The position numbers and the translations under genes are program-made. This document shows positions 17,669 through 25,706 of a stretch of 44,326 nt of DNA, one piece after another (position 1 is the stretch's first letter; each line of letters begins with the position of its first letter). Below the pieces are notes generated by a model that saw only the letters and a list, made by a program, of their open reading frames with translations, ran no database searches and was not told the DNA's origin. This stretch comes from Chlorobiota bacterium (GTDB lineage Bacteria > Bacteroidota > Bacteroidia > Bacteroidales > JAADGE01): positions 1 to 44,326 of the forward strand of contig JAADGE010000063.1 of the NCBI GenBank assembly GCA_013152535.1, in the 5' to 3' direction.

Positions 17669-18180
17669 AAGAACATCATTTTAAAAGAAGCAAATTAGCG
17701 GAACTGATTGAATATAAAGATTTTATTATAATGTATGCAGCTTATAATGAAAGTCAAACATTATTAAATAAATATAAGGCAGGAATACCTTTAAATAAAA
17801 GACTTTCAAACTCAAAAGGTGCAAACTTATTAACTCGTTTAGTGATACTGAAATTAAGGCAATTAGGACACTTTGCAGAACGTACAGGAAATACCGGTAC
17901 ATACCGGCAAGGCAAACAATATACAGCCTTAAACGGATATAGAACACATGAAAAAGGTATGTTTGTAAAAGGGCAAGGAACAAACGGAACAAGCGACATA
18001 AAAGCAATTATCAAAGGTCGCTTTGTTGCAATAGAAATTAAGTATAAAAAAGACCGAATGAGTAAAACACAAATAAAATATAAAAATGAAGTTGAACGAG
18101 CCGGCGGAACTTATTTAATAGTTTCACACATGAACGACTTATTAAGTTATTTGAAAAGTAATTATTCCTTAATAATTTAG
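17665..18180 (+). CDS. VRR-NUC-type PD-(D/E)XK nuclease
   Basis: The 171-residue protein starts in an ATGA overlap with the polymerase stop. Its C-terminal half is a VRR-NUC-like nuclease: GTSDIKAII (Asp111), VAIEIKYKKD (Glu124, Lys126) and KTQIKYKNEVERAGGTYLIV (Gln136). This gives D-x12-E-x-K plus the family Gln. The N-terminal half (1-90) is helical and basic, with GTYRQGKQYTALNGYR. Iyer and colleagues reported nucleases near TV-Pols, and the coupling here suggests it processes replication or integration intermediates of the element. The substrate is unknown. Confidence 0.8.
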   Translation: MKEHHFKRSKLAELIEYKDFIIMYAAYNESQTLLNKYKAGIPLNKRLSNSKGANLLTRLVILKLRQLGHFAERTGNTGTYRQGKQYTALNGYRTHEKGMFVKGQGTNGTSDIKAIIKGRFVAIEIKYKKDRMSKTQIKYKNEVERAGGTYLIVSHMNDLLSYLKSNYSLII

Positions 18181-18186
18181 GTTTGT

Positions 18187-18792
18187 ATGGCAAAATTTCC
18201 GACATATCCGACTTTGTACGATAGTGTAAATCAAATAAGTATTACAAAACTAAAAGAATGGAATTACTTAAAACCTCATCAAATATCAAAGGGTATTATT
18301 ACTTGGAGTATAAACGGCAAGGAAACTGCAAGTATTTCATTTCTAATAAATACTTTTGTAGAGCAGCATTTTATTATTTTAGATTATAAATACAGAGATA
18401 AACCTATAAAATATAAGGTTTTTCTTAAAGTTCAATATTCTAATTTAGGTAAAGGATATTTTTATTACTTTATTTGCCCTGTAACCGGAAAACAAGCCCG
18501 AAAACTTTATTTATCCGGTGGTTATTTTTTGCATCGTACAGCTTTTAACGGTTGTATGTATGAATGTCAAATAAAAAGTAAGTACATGCGAAAACTTGAT
18601 AAGCTGTTCGGTGCACATTTTGATTATGATAAACTTTATGATGAACTATACAGAAAATATTTTAAAAAGTTTTATGCTGGAAAGCCGACTAAAAGATATA
18701 AACGAATAATAAACCAATTAAAAAAAACATCACAGATCAATTATTCAGATTTTAATACGTTGCTTATAAATAGTAAGTCAAAAATTTTATAA
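18187..18792 (+). CDS. Conserved-looking unknown protein of the replication module
   Basis: A 201-residue basic protein, 6 bp after the VRR-NUC gene and surely in the same operon. It has beta-rich N-terminal strands (GIITWSINGKETASISFLIN), a possible metal-binding segment with FICPVTGKQARKLYLSGGYF and NGCMYECQ, and a helical basic C-terminus. I recognise the CPxTGK...RKLYL pattern as recurring in Bacteroidota mobile regions but cannot assign a function. Position suggests a DNA-handling role. No signal peptide is present. Confidence 0.72.
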   Translation: MAKFPTYPTLYDSVNQISITKLKEWNYLKPHQISKGIITWSINGKETASISFLINTFVEQHFIILDYKYRDKPIKYKVFLKVQYSNLGKGYFYYFICPVTGKQARKLYLSGGYFLHRTAFNGCMYECQIKSKYMRKLDKLFGAHFDYDKLYDELYRKYFKKFYAGKPTKRYKRIINQLKKTSQINYSDFNTLLINSKSKIL

Positions 18793-18847
18793 AAAGAAAA
18801 ACATAACATACCTTTACAATAATATTTTTAACTAAAAGAATATAATT

Positions 18848-19324
18848 ATGAAACATCTTTTTTCAAATTTATTGTTAATAGTTTTTTTTGTTAGTGTTTT
18901 TAGTTCTTGTTACGTATATCCGCATTTAGAACATTCTGAATATACTTATGCAGTTGATTTAAATAAGTATTCAAATGAAGATTTTCTTTTTACAAGTGAA
19001 GGGTATAACGGAAAATATAAATCTTGTGGTTTTGTCAAAGCCGAATTATTTCCGGAAGTAAAATATTTATTAAGAACGGAAACCTTTGATGAAACTAAAT
19101 ATCAAAGAGAAGGTAATTTTATAATTGAAAAGATTTCGATTGATGAAATTATTAATAATTTTTACAAAAAAGCAATCAATATTAATGCAAATGCAGTTAT
19201 AAGGTTAAAAATTGTGAAAAAACGAAACCCCAAATTAAAACAGTATCCTCAATATGAAAGTAAATTAAATGATGTTAGTGAAGGATATTTTATTTCAGGT
19301 TTTGCTATTAAACGTATTGATTAA
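18848..19324 (+). CDS. Small lipoprotein, probable island cargo
   Basis: The 158-residue product has a lipoprotein signal (hydrophobic stretch and lipobox SSC, Cys21). The mature part mixes strands and helices: ISIDEIINNFYKKAININAN, then AVIRLKIVKK. That resembles small envelope proteins that build a conserved heavy-metal-binding-like or YbjQ-like beta fold, but I do not assign a family. A possible -7 element TACCTTTA lies about 30 bp upstream. It is the last gene before the right attachment site. Confidence 0.7.
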   Translation: MKHLFSNLLLIVFFVSVFSSCYVYPHLEHSEYTYAVDLNKYSNEDFLFTSEGYNGKYKSCGFVKAELFPEVKYLLRTETFDETKYQREGNFIIEKISIDEIINNFYKKAININANAVIRLKIVKKRNPKLKQYPQYESKLNDVSEGYFISGFAIKRID

Positions 19325-19392
19325 AAGACCTAAAATTATGCAAATTCATAAAATTATCAATTGTTGTTTTTTGGCTAAAAAGCACTTTAAAA

Positions 19393-19408
19393 GTACCTTA
19401 TTTGTACC
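19393..19408. repeat. GTACCTT repeat near right end of island 1
   Basis: GTACCTT (19393-19399) and GTACC (19404-19408) repeat the words seen at the left end (12377-12409), 41 bp inside the right attachment core. Symmetric placement fits arm-type recombinase sites. Confidence 0.5.
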
Positions 19409-19448
19409 GATTTTTTAGAAACCCTTAAATAATAAGGTTATTACTTTT

Positions 19449-19463
19449 TGTATCGGAAAGTAA
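19449..19463 (+). repeat. Internal att site between islands 1 and 2
   Basis: TGTATCGGAAAGTAA is identical to the mnmE end. In the MnmE frame, ACTTTT precedes it, so the stretch would still encode Thr-Phe-Cys-Ile-Gly-Lys-stop. It shares a longer match with the site at 31606 (TACTTTyTGTATCGGAAArTAAATA), longer than either shares with mnmE. It is attR of island 1 and the left boundary of island 2. Confidence 0.82.
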
Positions 19464-19534
19464 ATAAAATTGCATCTGTCCGATAATTTATATTTCCTTT
19501 TTTAACAACATTCTCTTTTGAGAAATAAATTGTT

Positions 19535-19542
19535 TAATTTTG
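19535..19542 (+). promoter_or_regulatory. Candidate promoter for the restriction-modification gene
   Basis: TAATTTTG fits TAnnTTTG, 33 bp before the start. The nearest upstream TTG (19518-19520) is closer than usual, so the call is weak. Confidence 0.35.
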
Positions 19543-19575
19543 GTCTTATTATCTCTTAATTAAATTGAGACCTGA

Positions 19576-22500
19576 ATGAACCTCCAAGAATACATCATAA
19601 CCATAAACAAACGCTACCAATCAGGCATAGCAAGAGAACATACTTACCGAACAGATTTAGAAAGTTTAATTCGTAAACTCGTTCCCGAAGTAGAAATTAC
19701 AAACGAACCGGCAAATGTAACCGATTGCGGTAATCCTGATTATGTTATTACTCGTAAAAAAATACCTGTCGGGTTTATTGAAGCCAAAGACATAGGCAAA
19801 GACATCACAAGCAAAACCTATAAAGAACAATTCGACAGATACCGCAAAGCACTTGATAATTTAATCATTACCGATTATATGTATTTTCGGTTTTACGACC
19901 ATGGAAACCTTATACATGAAATTAAAATTGCCGAAATTGATAACAATACAATTAAACCCTTAACGGAAAATTTCGCACAATTTGAAAACCTCATAAAAAA
20001 CTTTTGTTCTTTCATCGGTCAAACTATAAAGTCAAGCAAAAAACTGGCAGAAATGATGGCAGCAAAAGCAAGACTTTTGCAAAACATTTTGGAACGTGCC
20101 GTAAGCTCCGATGAACAAACAGAAGAAAACACCTCATTGAGAGAACAATATAAAACGTTCAAAAATATTCTTATTCACGATTTAACTCCGAAAACATTTG
20201 CCGATATTTATGCACAAACACTTGCCTACGGAATGTTTGCCGCACGCCTGCACGATAAAACATTAGATGATTTCAGCCGACAAGAAGCTGCCGAACTGAT
20301 ACCGAAATCAAACCCTTTTTTACGTAAACTTTTCGGATATGTTGCCGGACCCGATATTGACGAAAGAATTGTAAGAACAGTTGATAACCTTGCAAATGTT
20401 TTTTTGGCAACCAATGTTGAAGAACTTTTAAAGAATTTTGGAAAAAGCACACAAACACACGACCCGATTATTCATTTTTACGAAACATTTTTGGCGGAAT
20501 ACGACCCGAAACTTCGTAAAAGCAGAGGTGTTTGGTACACACCCGAGCCGGTTGTAAATTTCATAGTCCGTGCCGTTGATGATATTCTGAAAACAGAATT
20601 TAATTTGCCCGACGGTTTAGCCGACACCACAAAAACAAAAATTAAAGTAAAAGAACAAGGCAACGATAAAACTGTAGAAAAGGAAGTCCATAAAGTACAA
20701 ATTCTTGACCCTGCAACCGGCACGGGAACATTTCTTGCCGAAGTTGTAAAACACATTTACAAGCATAAATTTAAAGCCATGCAAGGTGTTTGGAGTTCCT
20801 ATATTGATGAACATTTAATACCTCGCCTGAACGGTTTTGAGCTTCTGATGGCATCCTATTCAATGGCACATCTTAAACTCGATATGCTTTTAACCGAAAC
20901 CGGCTATAAAGCAACCAAAAACCAACGTTTTAATATTTACCTTACCAATTCGCTTGAAGAACATCACCCCGATACAGGAACCCTGTTCTCAAATTGGTTA
21001 AGCACAGAAGCAAACGAAGCAAATCATATAAAACGAGATACGCCTGTGATGTGTGTTATCGGGAATCCGCCTTATTCCGGTATTTCAATAAATAAAGGGA
21101 AATGGATTACTAATTTAATCGAAGATTATAAATATGTTGACGGTGTTCATTTTGGAGAACGTAAACATTGGTTGCAAGACGATTATGTGAAGTTTTTACG
21201 TTTTGGTGAACATTTTATTAATAAAAACGGAGAAGGTGTTCTAGCATTCATTAATAATCATAGTTTTATTGACAATCCTACATTCAGAGGAATGCGTTGG
21301 CATTTGCTGAATAGTTTTGATAAAATATACATCATAGATTTACATGGAAATAGTATAAAAAAAGAAGTTTGTCCGAATGGAAGTAAAGATGAAAATATAT
21401 TTGATATTACAGCAGGTGTCTCAATCAATCTATTTATTAAAATAGGGAAAAAGAAAAAAGGCAAACTTGCCGAAGTTTTTCATTTTGATGCATGGGGAAA
21501 ACGAAAGGAAAAATATGAATATCTTTGGAATAATGATATTAAATCTATTGCTTTTAATGAAGTTTCTTATCAAAAACCATTTTATTTTTTTCAACCGAAA
21601 AATTTTGAATTGGAAAAAAGATATTTAAACTTTATAAATTTATCCAAACTATTCATAAAAAATAATACAGGTGTATGTTCTCAACGTGACATTATAACCA
21701 TGCAGTATAATAAAAGTGAATTGGTAAATATTTTGAAAGATTTCTCTGAATTACAGGTAGATGAAATAAGAAAAAAATATAGATTAACCAAAGACGGCAG
21801 GGACTGGAAAATTATAACTGCAAAAGAAAATGTATTATCTTATTCAAACTTTGAGGAAAAAATAAATAAAGTTCAATATAGAATATTTGACAGTCGATTT
21901 ACTTTCTACTCAAATAAATCAAAAGGTTTTATTGCATATCCAAGATATAATGTCTTCAATCATCTCTTAAAAGATAATTTATGTTTTTTAATGAATCGAA
22001 CAGTTAAAGGGATTCCATTTAACCACGCATTTATAACAGATGAAATTCCTGATTTACATTTATTTGAAACGGCAAATGCGTCAATATATGGTAGTCCGTT
22101 ATACTTATACCCCAATAAAGAAACAGATGGAATGTTTTCCGAAGAAGGCTTATCCGAAAAAGGCAGAAAACCCAATTTAAATCCGGAAATCGTTCAAAAA
22201 ATTGCAGATAAATTGGGTTTGGAATTTGTTGCGGAGAAACCCTTCGACTCCGCTCAGGGAGGGGCATTGAGCGAAGTCGAAATGGCACCCATTGATATTT
22301 TAGATTACATTTATGCCGTATTGCATAGCCCCAATTACAGAGAAAAATACAAAGAATTTCTGAAAATAGATTTCCCGAGAGTTCCGTATCCCAAAAACAC
22401 AAAAACATTTTGGCAACTCGTAAAACTCGGCGGAGAAATTCGGCAAATACATTTATTGGAAAGCCCGAAAGTAAATGAATTTATTACATCATACCCGGTT

Positions 22501-22851
22501 GACGGCACAAACCAAATTACAACAAAAATTGCCAAAAAAGATTGGGAAATAACCGGAAATATTCAAGACCTGTCAGGTTTTGGAAACCTGACAGGTCTGC
22601 CCAAAGGCAGAATATACATCAACGAAACACAATACTTTGATAACATTCCGCTTATTGCATGGGAATTTTACATCGGCGGCTATCAACCGGCTCAAAAATG
22701 GTTAAAAGACCGAGCACCCAAAAAGGGACAAGAAGGCAGAACCCTAACATACGAAGACATCACCCACTATCAAAAAATAATAGTCGCACTTTCGGAAACG
22801 GATAGGATTATGAAGGAAATTGATGAAATTGAGATAGAATTATATAAGTGA
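19576..22851 (+). CDS. Single-chain restriction endonuclease-adenine methyltransferase (Type IIG/ISP-like)
   Basis: The 1091-residue protein combines cutting and protection. An N-terminal PD-(D/E)XK nuclease has Asp55 (NPDYVIT) and Glu69-Ala-Lys71 (GFIEAKDIG). A helical linker follows. The N6-adenine methyltransferase has WYTPEPVVNFIV (about 320-331), AdoMet motif I DPATGTGTFL (378-387) and catalytic NPPY (497-500). A C-terminal region of about 500 residues probably recognises the DNA target. It lacks the helicase of true Type ISP enzymes (usually about 1500 residues), so Type IIG-like action is likelier. Two hairpin repeats are inserted in frame in its last quarter. It probably cuts unmodified incoming DNA. 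Confidence 0.87.
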   Translation: MNLQEYIITINKRYQSGIAREHTYRTDLESLIRKLVPEVEITNEPANVTDCGNPDYVITRKKIPVGFIEAKDIGKDITSKTYKEQFDRYRKALDNLIITDYMYFRFYDHGNLIHEIKIAEIDNNTIKPLTENFAQFENLIKNFCSFIGQTIKSSKKLAEMMAAKARLLQNILERAVSSDEQTEENTSLREQYKTFKNILIHDLTPKTFADIYAQTLAYGMFAARLHDKTLDDFSRQEAAELIPKSNPFLRKLFGYVAGPDIDERIVRTVDNLANVFLATNVEELLKNFGKSTQTHDPIIHFYETFLAEYDPKLRKSRGVWYTPEPVVNFIVRAVDDILKTEFNLPDGLADTTKTKIKVKEQGNDKTVEKEVHKVQILDPATGTGTFLAEVVKHIYKHKFKAMQGVWSSYIDEHLIPRLNGFELLMASYSMAHLKLDMLLTETGYKATKNQRFNIYLTNSLEEHHPDTGTLFSNWLSTEANEANHIKRDTPVMCVIGNPPYSGISINKGKWITNLIEDYKYVDGVHFGERKHWLQDDYVKFLRFGEHFINKNGEGVLAFINNHSFIDNPTFRGMRWHLLNSFDKIYIIDLHGNSIKKEVCPNGSKDENIFDITAGVSINLFIKIGKKKKGKLAEVFHFDAWGKRKEKYEYLWNNDIKSIAFNEVSYQKPFYFFQPKNFELEKRYLNFINLSKLFIKNNTGVCSQRDIITMQYNKSELVNILKDFSELQVDEIRKKYRLTKDGRDWKIITAKENVLSYSNFEEKINKVQYRIFDSRFTFYSNKSKGFIAYPRYNVFNHLLKDNLCFLMNRTVKGIPFNHAFITDEIPDLHLFETANASIYGSPLYLYPNKETDGMFSEEGLSEKGRKPNLNPEIVQKIADKLGLEFVAEKPFDSAQGGALSEVEMAPIDILDYIYAVLHSPNYREKYKEFLKIDFPRVPYPKNTKTFWQLVKLGGEIRQIHLLESPKVNEFITSYPVDGTNQITTKIAKKDWEITGNIQDLSGFGNLTGLPKGRIYINETQYFDNIPLIAWEFYIGGYQPAQKWLKDRAPKKGQEGRTLTYEDITHYQKIIVALSETDRIMKEIDEIEIELYK
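22243..22281. repeat. Palindromic repeat inserted in frame in the RM gene
   Basis: TTCGACTCCGCTCA (22243-22256) and TGAGCGAAGTCGAA (22268-22281) form 14-bp inverted arms with one mismatch. The insertion encodes PFDSAQGGALSEVE. I recognise this word as a dispersed palindromic repeat seen inside and between genes of several Bacteroidota. It is GC-richer than its surroundings. Confidence 0.75.
22566..22598. repeat. Perfect 15-bp hairpin repeat in frame in the RM gene
   Basis: AGACCTGTCAGGTTT (22566-22580), TGG, AAACCTGACAGGTCT (22584-22598) is a perfect inverted repeat. It encodes DLSGFGNLTGL. It looks like a dispersed REP-like element common in Bacteroidota genomes, different from the repeat 300 bp upstream. 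Confidence 0.78.
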
Positions 22852-22879
22852 TTTTAATTTGAAAAGTAAAACTAAAAAC

Positions 22880-23692
22880 ATGAAATTTTCAGAAAGATAT
22901 GGGTACACATCTATCAGAGAAACAATGCAATTTGAAAGTATTGATGAAAGATTAAGGAATAGACTATGGAACGATATAACAATTTTTTATTTCAATAAGT
23001 TATCAAGAGATCCTAATGCTAATGTTGACAATATATTTGCTTATATTTGGGTTGAGTTTTTTATTAAAAGAATGGATGATTTAGATGGATATAGTATAGA
23101 AGGATATGTCAAAAAATACTTAAAAGAATGGTTTTACAAAGAATCAGATTGGTATGATAAACTTAATTTTATTGAGTTTTTACTTAAAGAGTCTTTAAAT
23201 ATAATAGATAATTTTATTTCAAGAATAAATATTTCATTAGAAAAGGAAATGTCAGCATATAGAATAGTTGATAAGAAAATAGTACAGATTACAGATAAAA
23301 CAGAAATTAATGAGATTGAAGGTGCAATTAATATTAGCTCATCTGATAAAAATGTACAAATGCATCTCAAAACTGCATTAGGATATCTGTCTGACAGGAA
23401 TAATCCGGATTACAGGAATTCAATAAAGGAATCAATATCAGCTATTGAAAGTTACAGTAAAATAATTACAGGTGATGATAAAATAAAGTTTGGTAAAGCA
23501 ATAAAAAATATTGAAATGCACCCCTCATTAAGAGAGGCATTTTCAAAACTATACGGATGGACAAGTGATGAGAGCGGTATACGTCATTCATTTAAAATTA
23601 ACGGATATGAAATAAAATTTGAAGAAGCGAAATACATGCTTGTTTCTTGTTCTGCATTTATTAATTATTTGAAAATAAAACATGCTAAATAA
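22880..23692 (+). CDS. AbiJ-NTD4-type abortive infection protein
   Basis: I start this at the ATG at 22880 (MKFSERYGYTSIRETMQFES), which matches the N-terminus of AbiJ_NTD4 proteins, rather than an upstream in-frame TTG. The product is 270 residues. The N-terminal domain covers about 1-140. The C-terminal half is helical and HEPN-like, with KESISAIESY and the family ending DESGIRHSFK then AKYMLVSCSAFINYL. Proteins with these domains are predicted abortive-infection effectors. It lies 28 bp after the restriction-modification gene, probably co-transcribed, so phage defence is likely. The trigger and target are unknown. Confidence 0.82.
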   Translation: MKFSERYGYTSIRETMQFESIDERLRNRLWNDITIFYFNKLSRDPNANVDNIFAYIWVEFFIKRMDDLDGYSIEGYVKKYLKEWFYKESDWYDKLNFIEFLLKESLNIIDNFISRINISLEKEMSAYRIVDKKIVQITDKTEINEIEGAINISSSDKNVQMHLKTALGYLSDRNNPDYRNSIKESISAIESYSKIITGDDKIKFGKAIKNIEMHPSLREAFSKLYGWTSDESGIRHSFKINGYEIKFEEAKYMLVSCSAFINYLKIKHAK

Positions 23693-23740
23693 ATAGTTTA
23701 AATATATTAATTTTACAATATATGCTTTCAATCAACTAAA

Positions 23741-24556
23741 ATGAAATTGTTAAATTCCATATCACCTGTAAATAAAGTATATGAAACATCCGGCAGTAAA
23801 CCGGTAAAAATTCAATGTGATGATTTGAATTTTTATGTTTGTAAATATAATACTGCACATGGTTCAAAAGCTAATAAATTATTCAGGGAGTATATAGGTG
23901 CTTGTTTTATTAAAGAATGGGATTTATCTGTTCCTGATTTTTCTTTTGTGAAAATACCGGAAGAACATATTTCAAATATTGATGGTCTGCAACCTTTCTA
24001 TTTTAAAAATATATGTTTTGGTTCAAAGTTTGATGCTAACTATAAAGAAGTTGACAAATTTTTATCATTTATTCAATCAAAAGATAAAAAGAAGTTTGTA
24101 AATAAGTTTGATTATTTAAAAATTGCATTATTTGATATTTGGACATCTAATGAAGACAGAAATTATAATAATTTTAATTTAATGACTGATGTTGAAAACG
24201 ATTATAACTTTATCCCGATTGACCATGAAATGATATTTAATACCGGCAATTTAGATAAAGGTTTGTATTTAATATCAATTGAAGAAAGTATTATAGGAAC
24301 ACCTTTAACAAAAAAATTATTTTCTTCAAAAGAACTGTTTGGTAACAGCAAGTTAAATGATATGGAAGAAAATTATTATCTTTGTATCAACAATTGTAAA
24401 GAAAAACTAAACGTTATACTCCAAAATACTCCCGATGACTGGCTTATAGATATAAATTCAGAAAAAGAATTACTCTTAAAAGAATTGTTTAACTCTAAAT
24501 GGTTAAAAGATGTTTTTAATGAATTCAAAGCATTTATCCATTTTCAATATAAATAA
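23741..24556 (+). CDS. HipA_2-like protein kinase
   Basis: A 271-residue cytoplasmic protein with the catalytic core of small HipA-like kinases: FDIWTSNEDRNYNN (Asp132, Asn137, Asp139, Arg140, Asn144) and IPIDHEMIF (metal-binding Asp161). It lacks the N-terminal subdomain of classical HipA, and no HipB-type antitoxin is next to it. The DUF3037 gene begins 4 bp downstream, a partner often seen with this kinase type. By family analogy it would phosphorylate a protein and arrest growth or signal, but the target is unknown. Its place in a defence cluster suggests a toxin-like or anti-phage role. Confidence 0.78.
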   Translation: MKLLNSISPVNKVYETSGSKPVKIQCDDLNFYVCKYNTAHGSKANKLFREYIGACFIKEWDLSVPDFSFVKIPEEHISNIDGLQPFYFKNICFGSKFDANYKEVDKFLSFIQSKDKKKFVNKFDYLKIALFDIWTSNEDRNYNNFNLMTDVENDYNFIPIDHEMIFNTGNLDKGLYLISIEESIIGTPLTKKLFSSKELFGNSKLNDMEENYYLCINNCKEKLNVILQNTPDDWLIDINSEKELLLKELFNSKWLKDVFNEFKAFIHFQYK

Positions 24557-24559
24557 ATT

Positions 24560-25402
24560 ATGAAACCTTTTTACAGTATTATATATGCCGTTATACGACC
24601 TGAAATAGATGAAAAAATTTCAGTGGGGATAATATTGCTTGATAAAAACCAAGTTTCACTATCAATATCTGAAAATAAGGTTTCTTTATTAAAAAAAACA
24701 GTTTCAAAAAACTACCTAAATTCAATTAAGTTTTCACTTTCTTTAATTGAAAGATCTTTTATTTTAAAACAAGGCAGTTCAAATAATCCTCAAAGAATTT
24801 TAGAATTACAAGTAAAAGATAAATCAGATGTTTTTAATTACAGTTATATTGAATATTTGAGTAGGTATAATAGTAATGTGCTTACATTCTCTGAACCGAT
24901 TGAAATAAATCTTAAAATAACAAATGATTTATTTCTTAAATTATTTCACAAATTTGTAGATAAGTATGAGAATAAACAAAAAGAAAAAAAACAAATCACA
25001 AAATTTGAAGCTTTCAAGAAAAAATTCTATCCCGAAGTAGAGCCATACTTTAATATTGAACACGAAATAGATTCTTTTATATATCCGGATTTAATTATGC
25101 CGATTAGCCTTGACTTAATGGGAAAAAATGAAAATGAAGTTTTTGCACAATCTGTTGACATGTCAAAAACCATAATTACAATTGAGAGAGGTATTGCAGA
25201 TTTATTAATAATAAAAAGAGCACTTCCGGAAGCAAAGCAATTTTTAATTTCTTCTGAACCGGATAAATTAAATCAAATTAATCATAATATTTGGGGCAAT
25301 GTTCGAAAAATGAAAGAATTTGAATATGTTGACTTATCTGAAACAGAAAAGATTTCTGAATACGCTAAGAAACATGGTGTTTTGCCTTTAATTAAAGAAT
25401 AA
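24560..25402 (+). CDS. DUF3037 protein, partner of the HipA_2-like kinase
   Basis: The 280-residue product starts with the DUF3037 pattern at about 4-120: FYSIIYAVIRPEIDEKISVG, then IILLD, with ISVGIILL replacing the common VNVGVVL. The C-terminal half (about 140-280) is longer than a minimal DUF3037 and resembles nothing I recognise. It contains EHEIDSFIYPDLIMPISLDL and ITIERGIADLLIIKRALPEA. It follows the kinase by 4 bp, so the two are translated together. It may regulate or neutralise the kinase or specify its substrate. That is inference from pairing only. Confidence 0.75.
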   Translation: MKPFYSIIYAVIRPEIDEKISVGIILLDKNQVSLSISENKVSLLKKTVSKNYLNSIKFSLSLIERSFILKQGSSNNPQRILELQVKDKSDVFNYSYIEYLSRYNSNVLTFSEPIEINLKITNDLFLKLFHKFVDKYENKQKEKKQITKFEAFKKKFYPEVEPYFNIEHEIDSFIYPDLIMPISLDLMGKNENEVFAQSVDMSKTIITIERGIADLLIIKRALPEAKQFLISSEPDKLNQINHNIWGNVRKMKEFEYVDLSETEKISEYAKKHGVLPLIKE

Positions 25403-25448
25403 GACATAAAATTTCAATATGAATTTAATATTTAAATAGAATTATATT

Positions 25449-25706
25449 ATGAAAAAAATTATTACCATTAACGAATTATTTAGTTACATGGGTCAAATAA
25501 TTACTTTTTATTTTGTTAATAAAGAAGATATAACCGGGATATTGCTTTCAGAATCTGTGGGTGAAAATCCGAATTTTTTTGTTGTCCCGACATCTCAATA
25601 CAAAGAATATACTACACATATTGATAATAAAGAATTTGAGGAAGCTAATAAAATGAGAATTTATTTTCAAGTTGATACTATAAAGGAATTTGATATTTTA
25701 CAATAA
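25449..25706 (+). CDS. Small unknown protein after the kinase pair
   Basis: An 85-residue acidic protein without signal peptide. It looks like a small beta-barrel: MGQIITFYFVNKEDITGILL, then NFFVVPTS, then a C-terminal helix and strand. That layout is similar to Sm/SH3-like folds, but the resemblance is loose and no function is claimed. It starts 46 bp after the DUF3037 gene and may belong to the same transcript. Confidence 0.6.
   Translation: MKKIITINELFSYMGQIITFYFVNKEDITGILLSESVGENPNFFVVPTSQYKEYTTHIDNKEFEEANKMRIYFQVDTIKEFDILQ

Larger units (their letters stand above)
12233..19463 (+). mobile_element. Island 1: TV-Pol-type integrative element at mnmE
   Basis: About 7.2 kb lies between two exact copies of the 15-bp mnmE-end core. 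It carries an excisionase-like protein and tyrosine recombinase next to the left end, an unknown 520-residue protein, a compact operon of HTH proteins, a family A (TV-Pol-like) polymerase, a VRR-NUC nuclease and a conserved unknown, then a lipoprotein. All genes are on the plus strand. GTACCTT repeats occur inside both ends. No relaxase, mating-pore or phage structural gene is visible, so it is an integrative element with replication genes of its own and not an ICE or prophage. Confidence 0.8.

Noticed and set aside
12233-19463. Island 1 as an ICE or prophage
   Set aside because: No relaxase, coupling protein, mating-pore, capsid or terminase gene is recognisable; the gene content fits a TV-Pol integrative element better.
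19576-22851. Type I or Type III restriction subunit, or full Type ISP enzyme
   Set aside because: Nuclease and methyltransferase are on one chain, there are no HsdS or separate Res genes, and no helicase motifs are visible.
23741-24556. Classical HipBA toxin-antitoxin pair
   Set aside because: No HipB-like helix-turn-helix gene lies next to the kinase, and the N-terminal HipA subdomain is absent.
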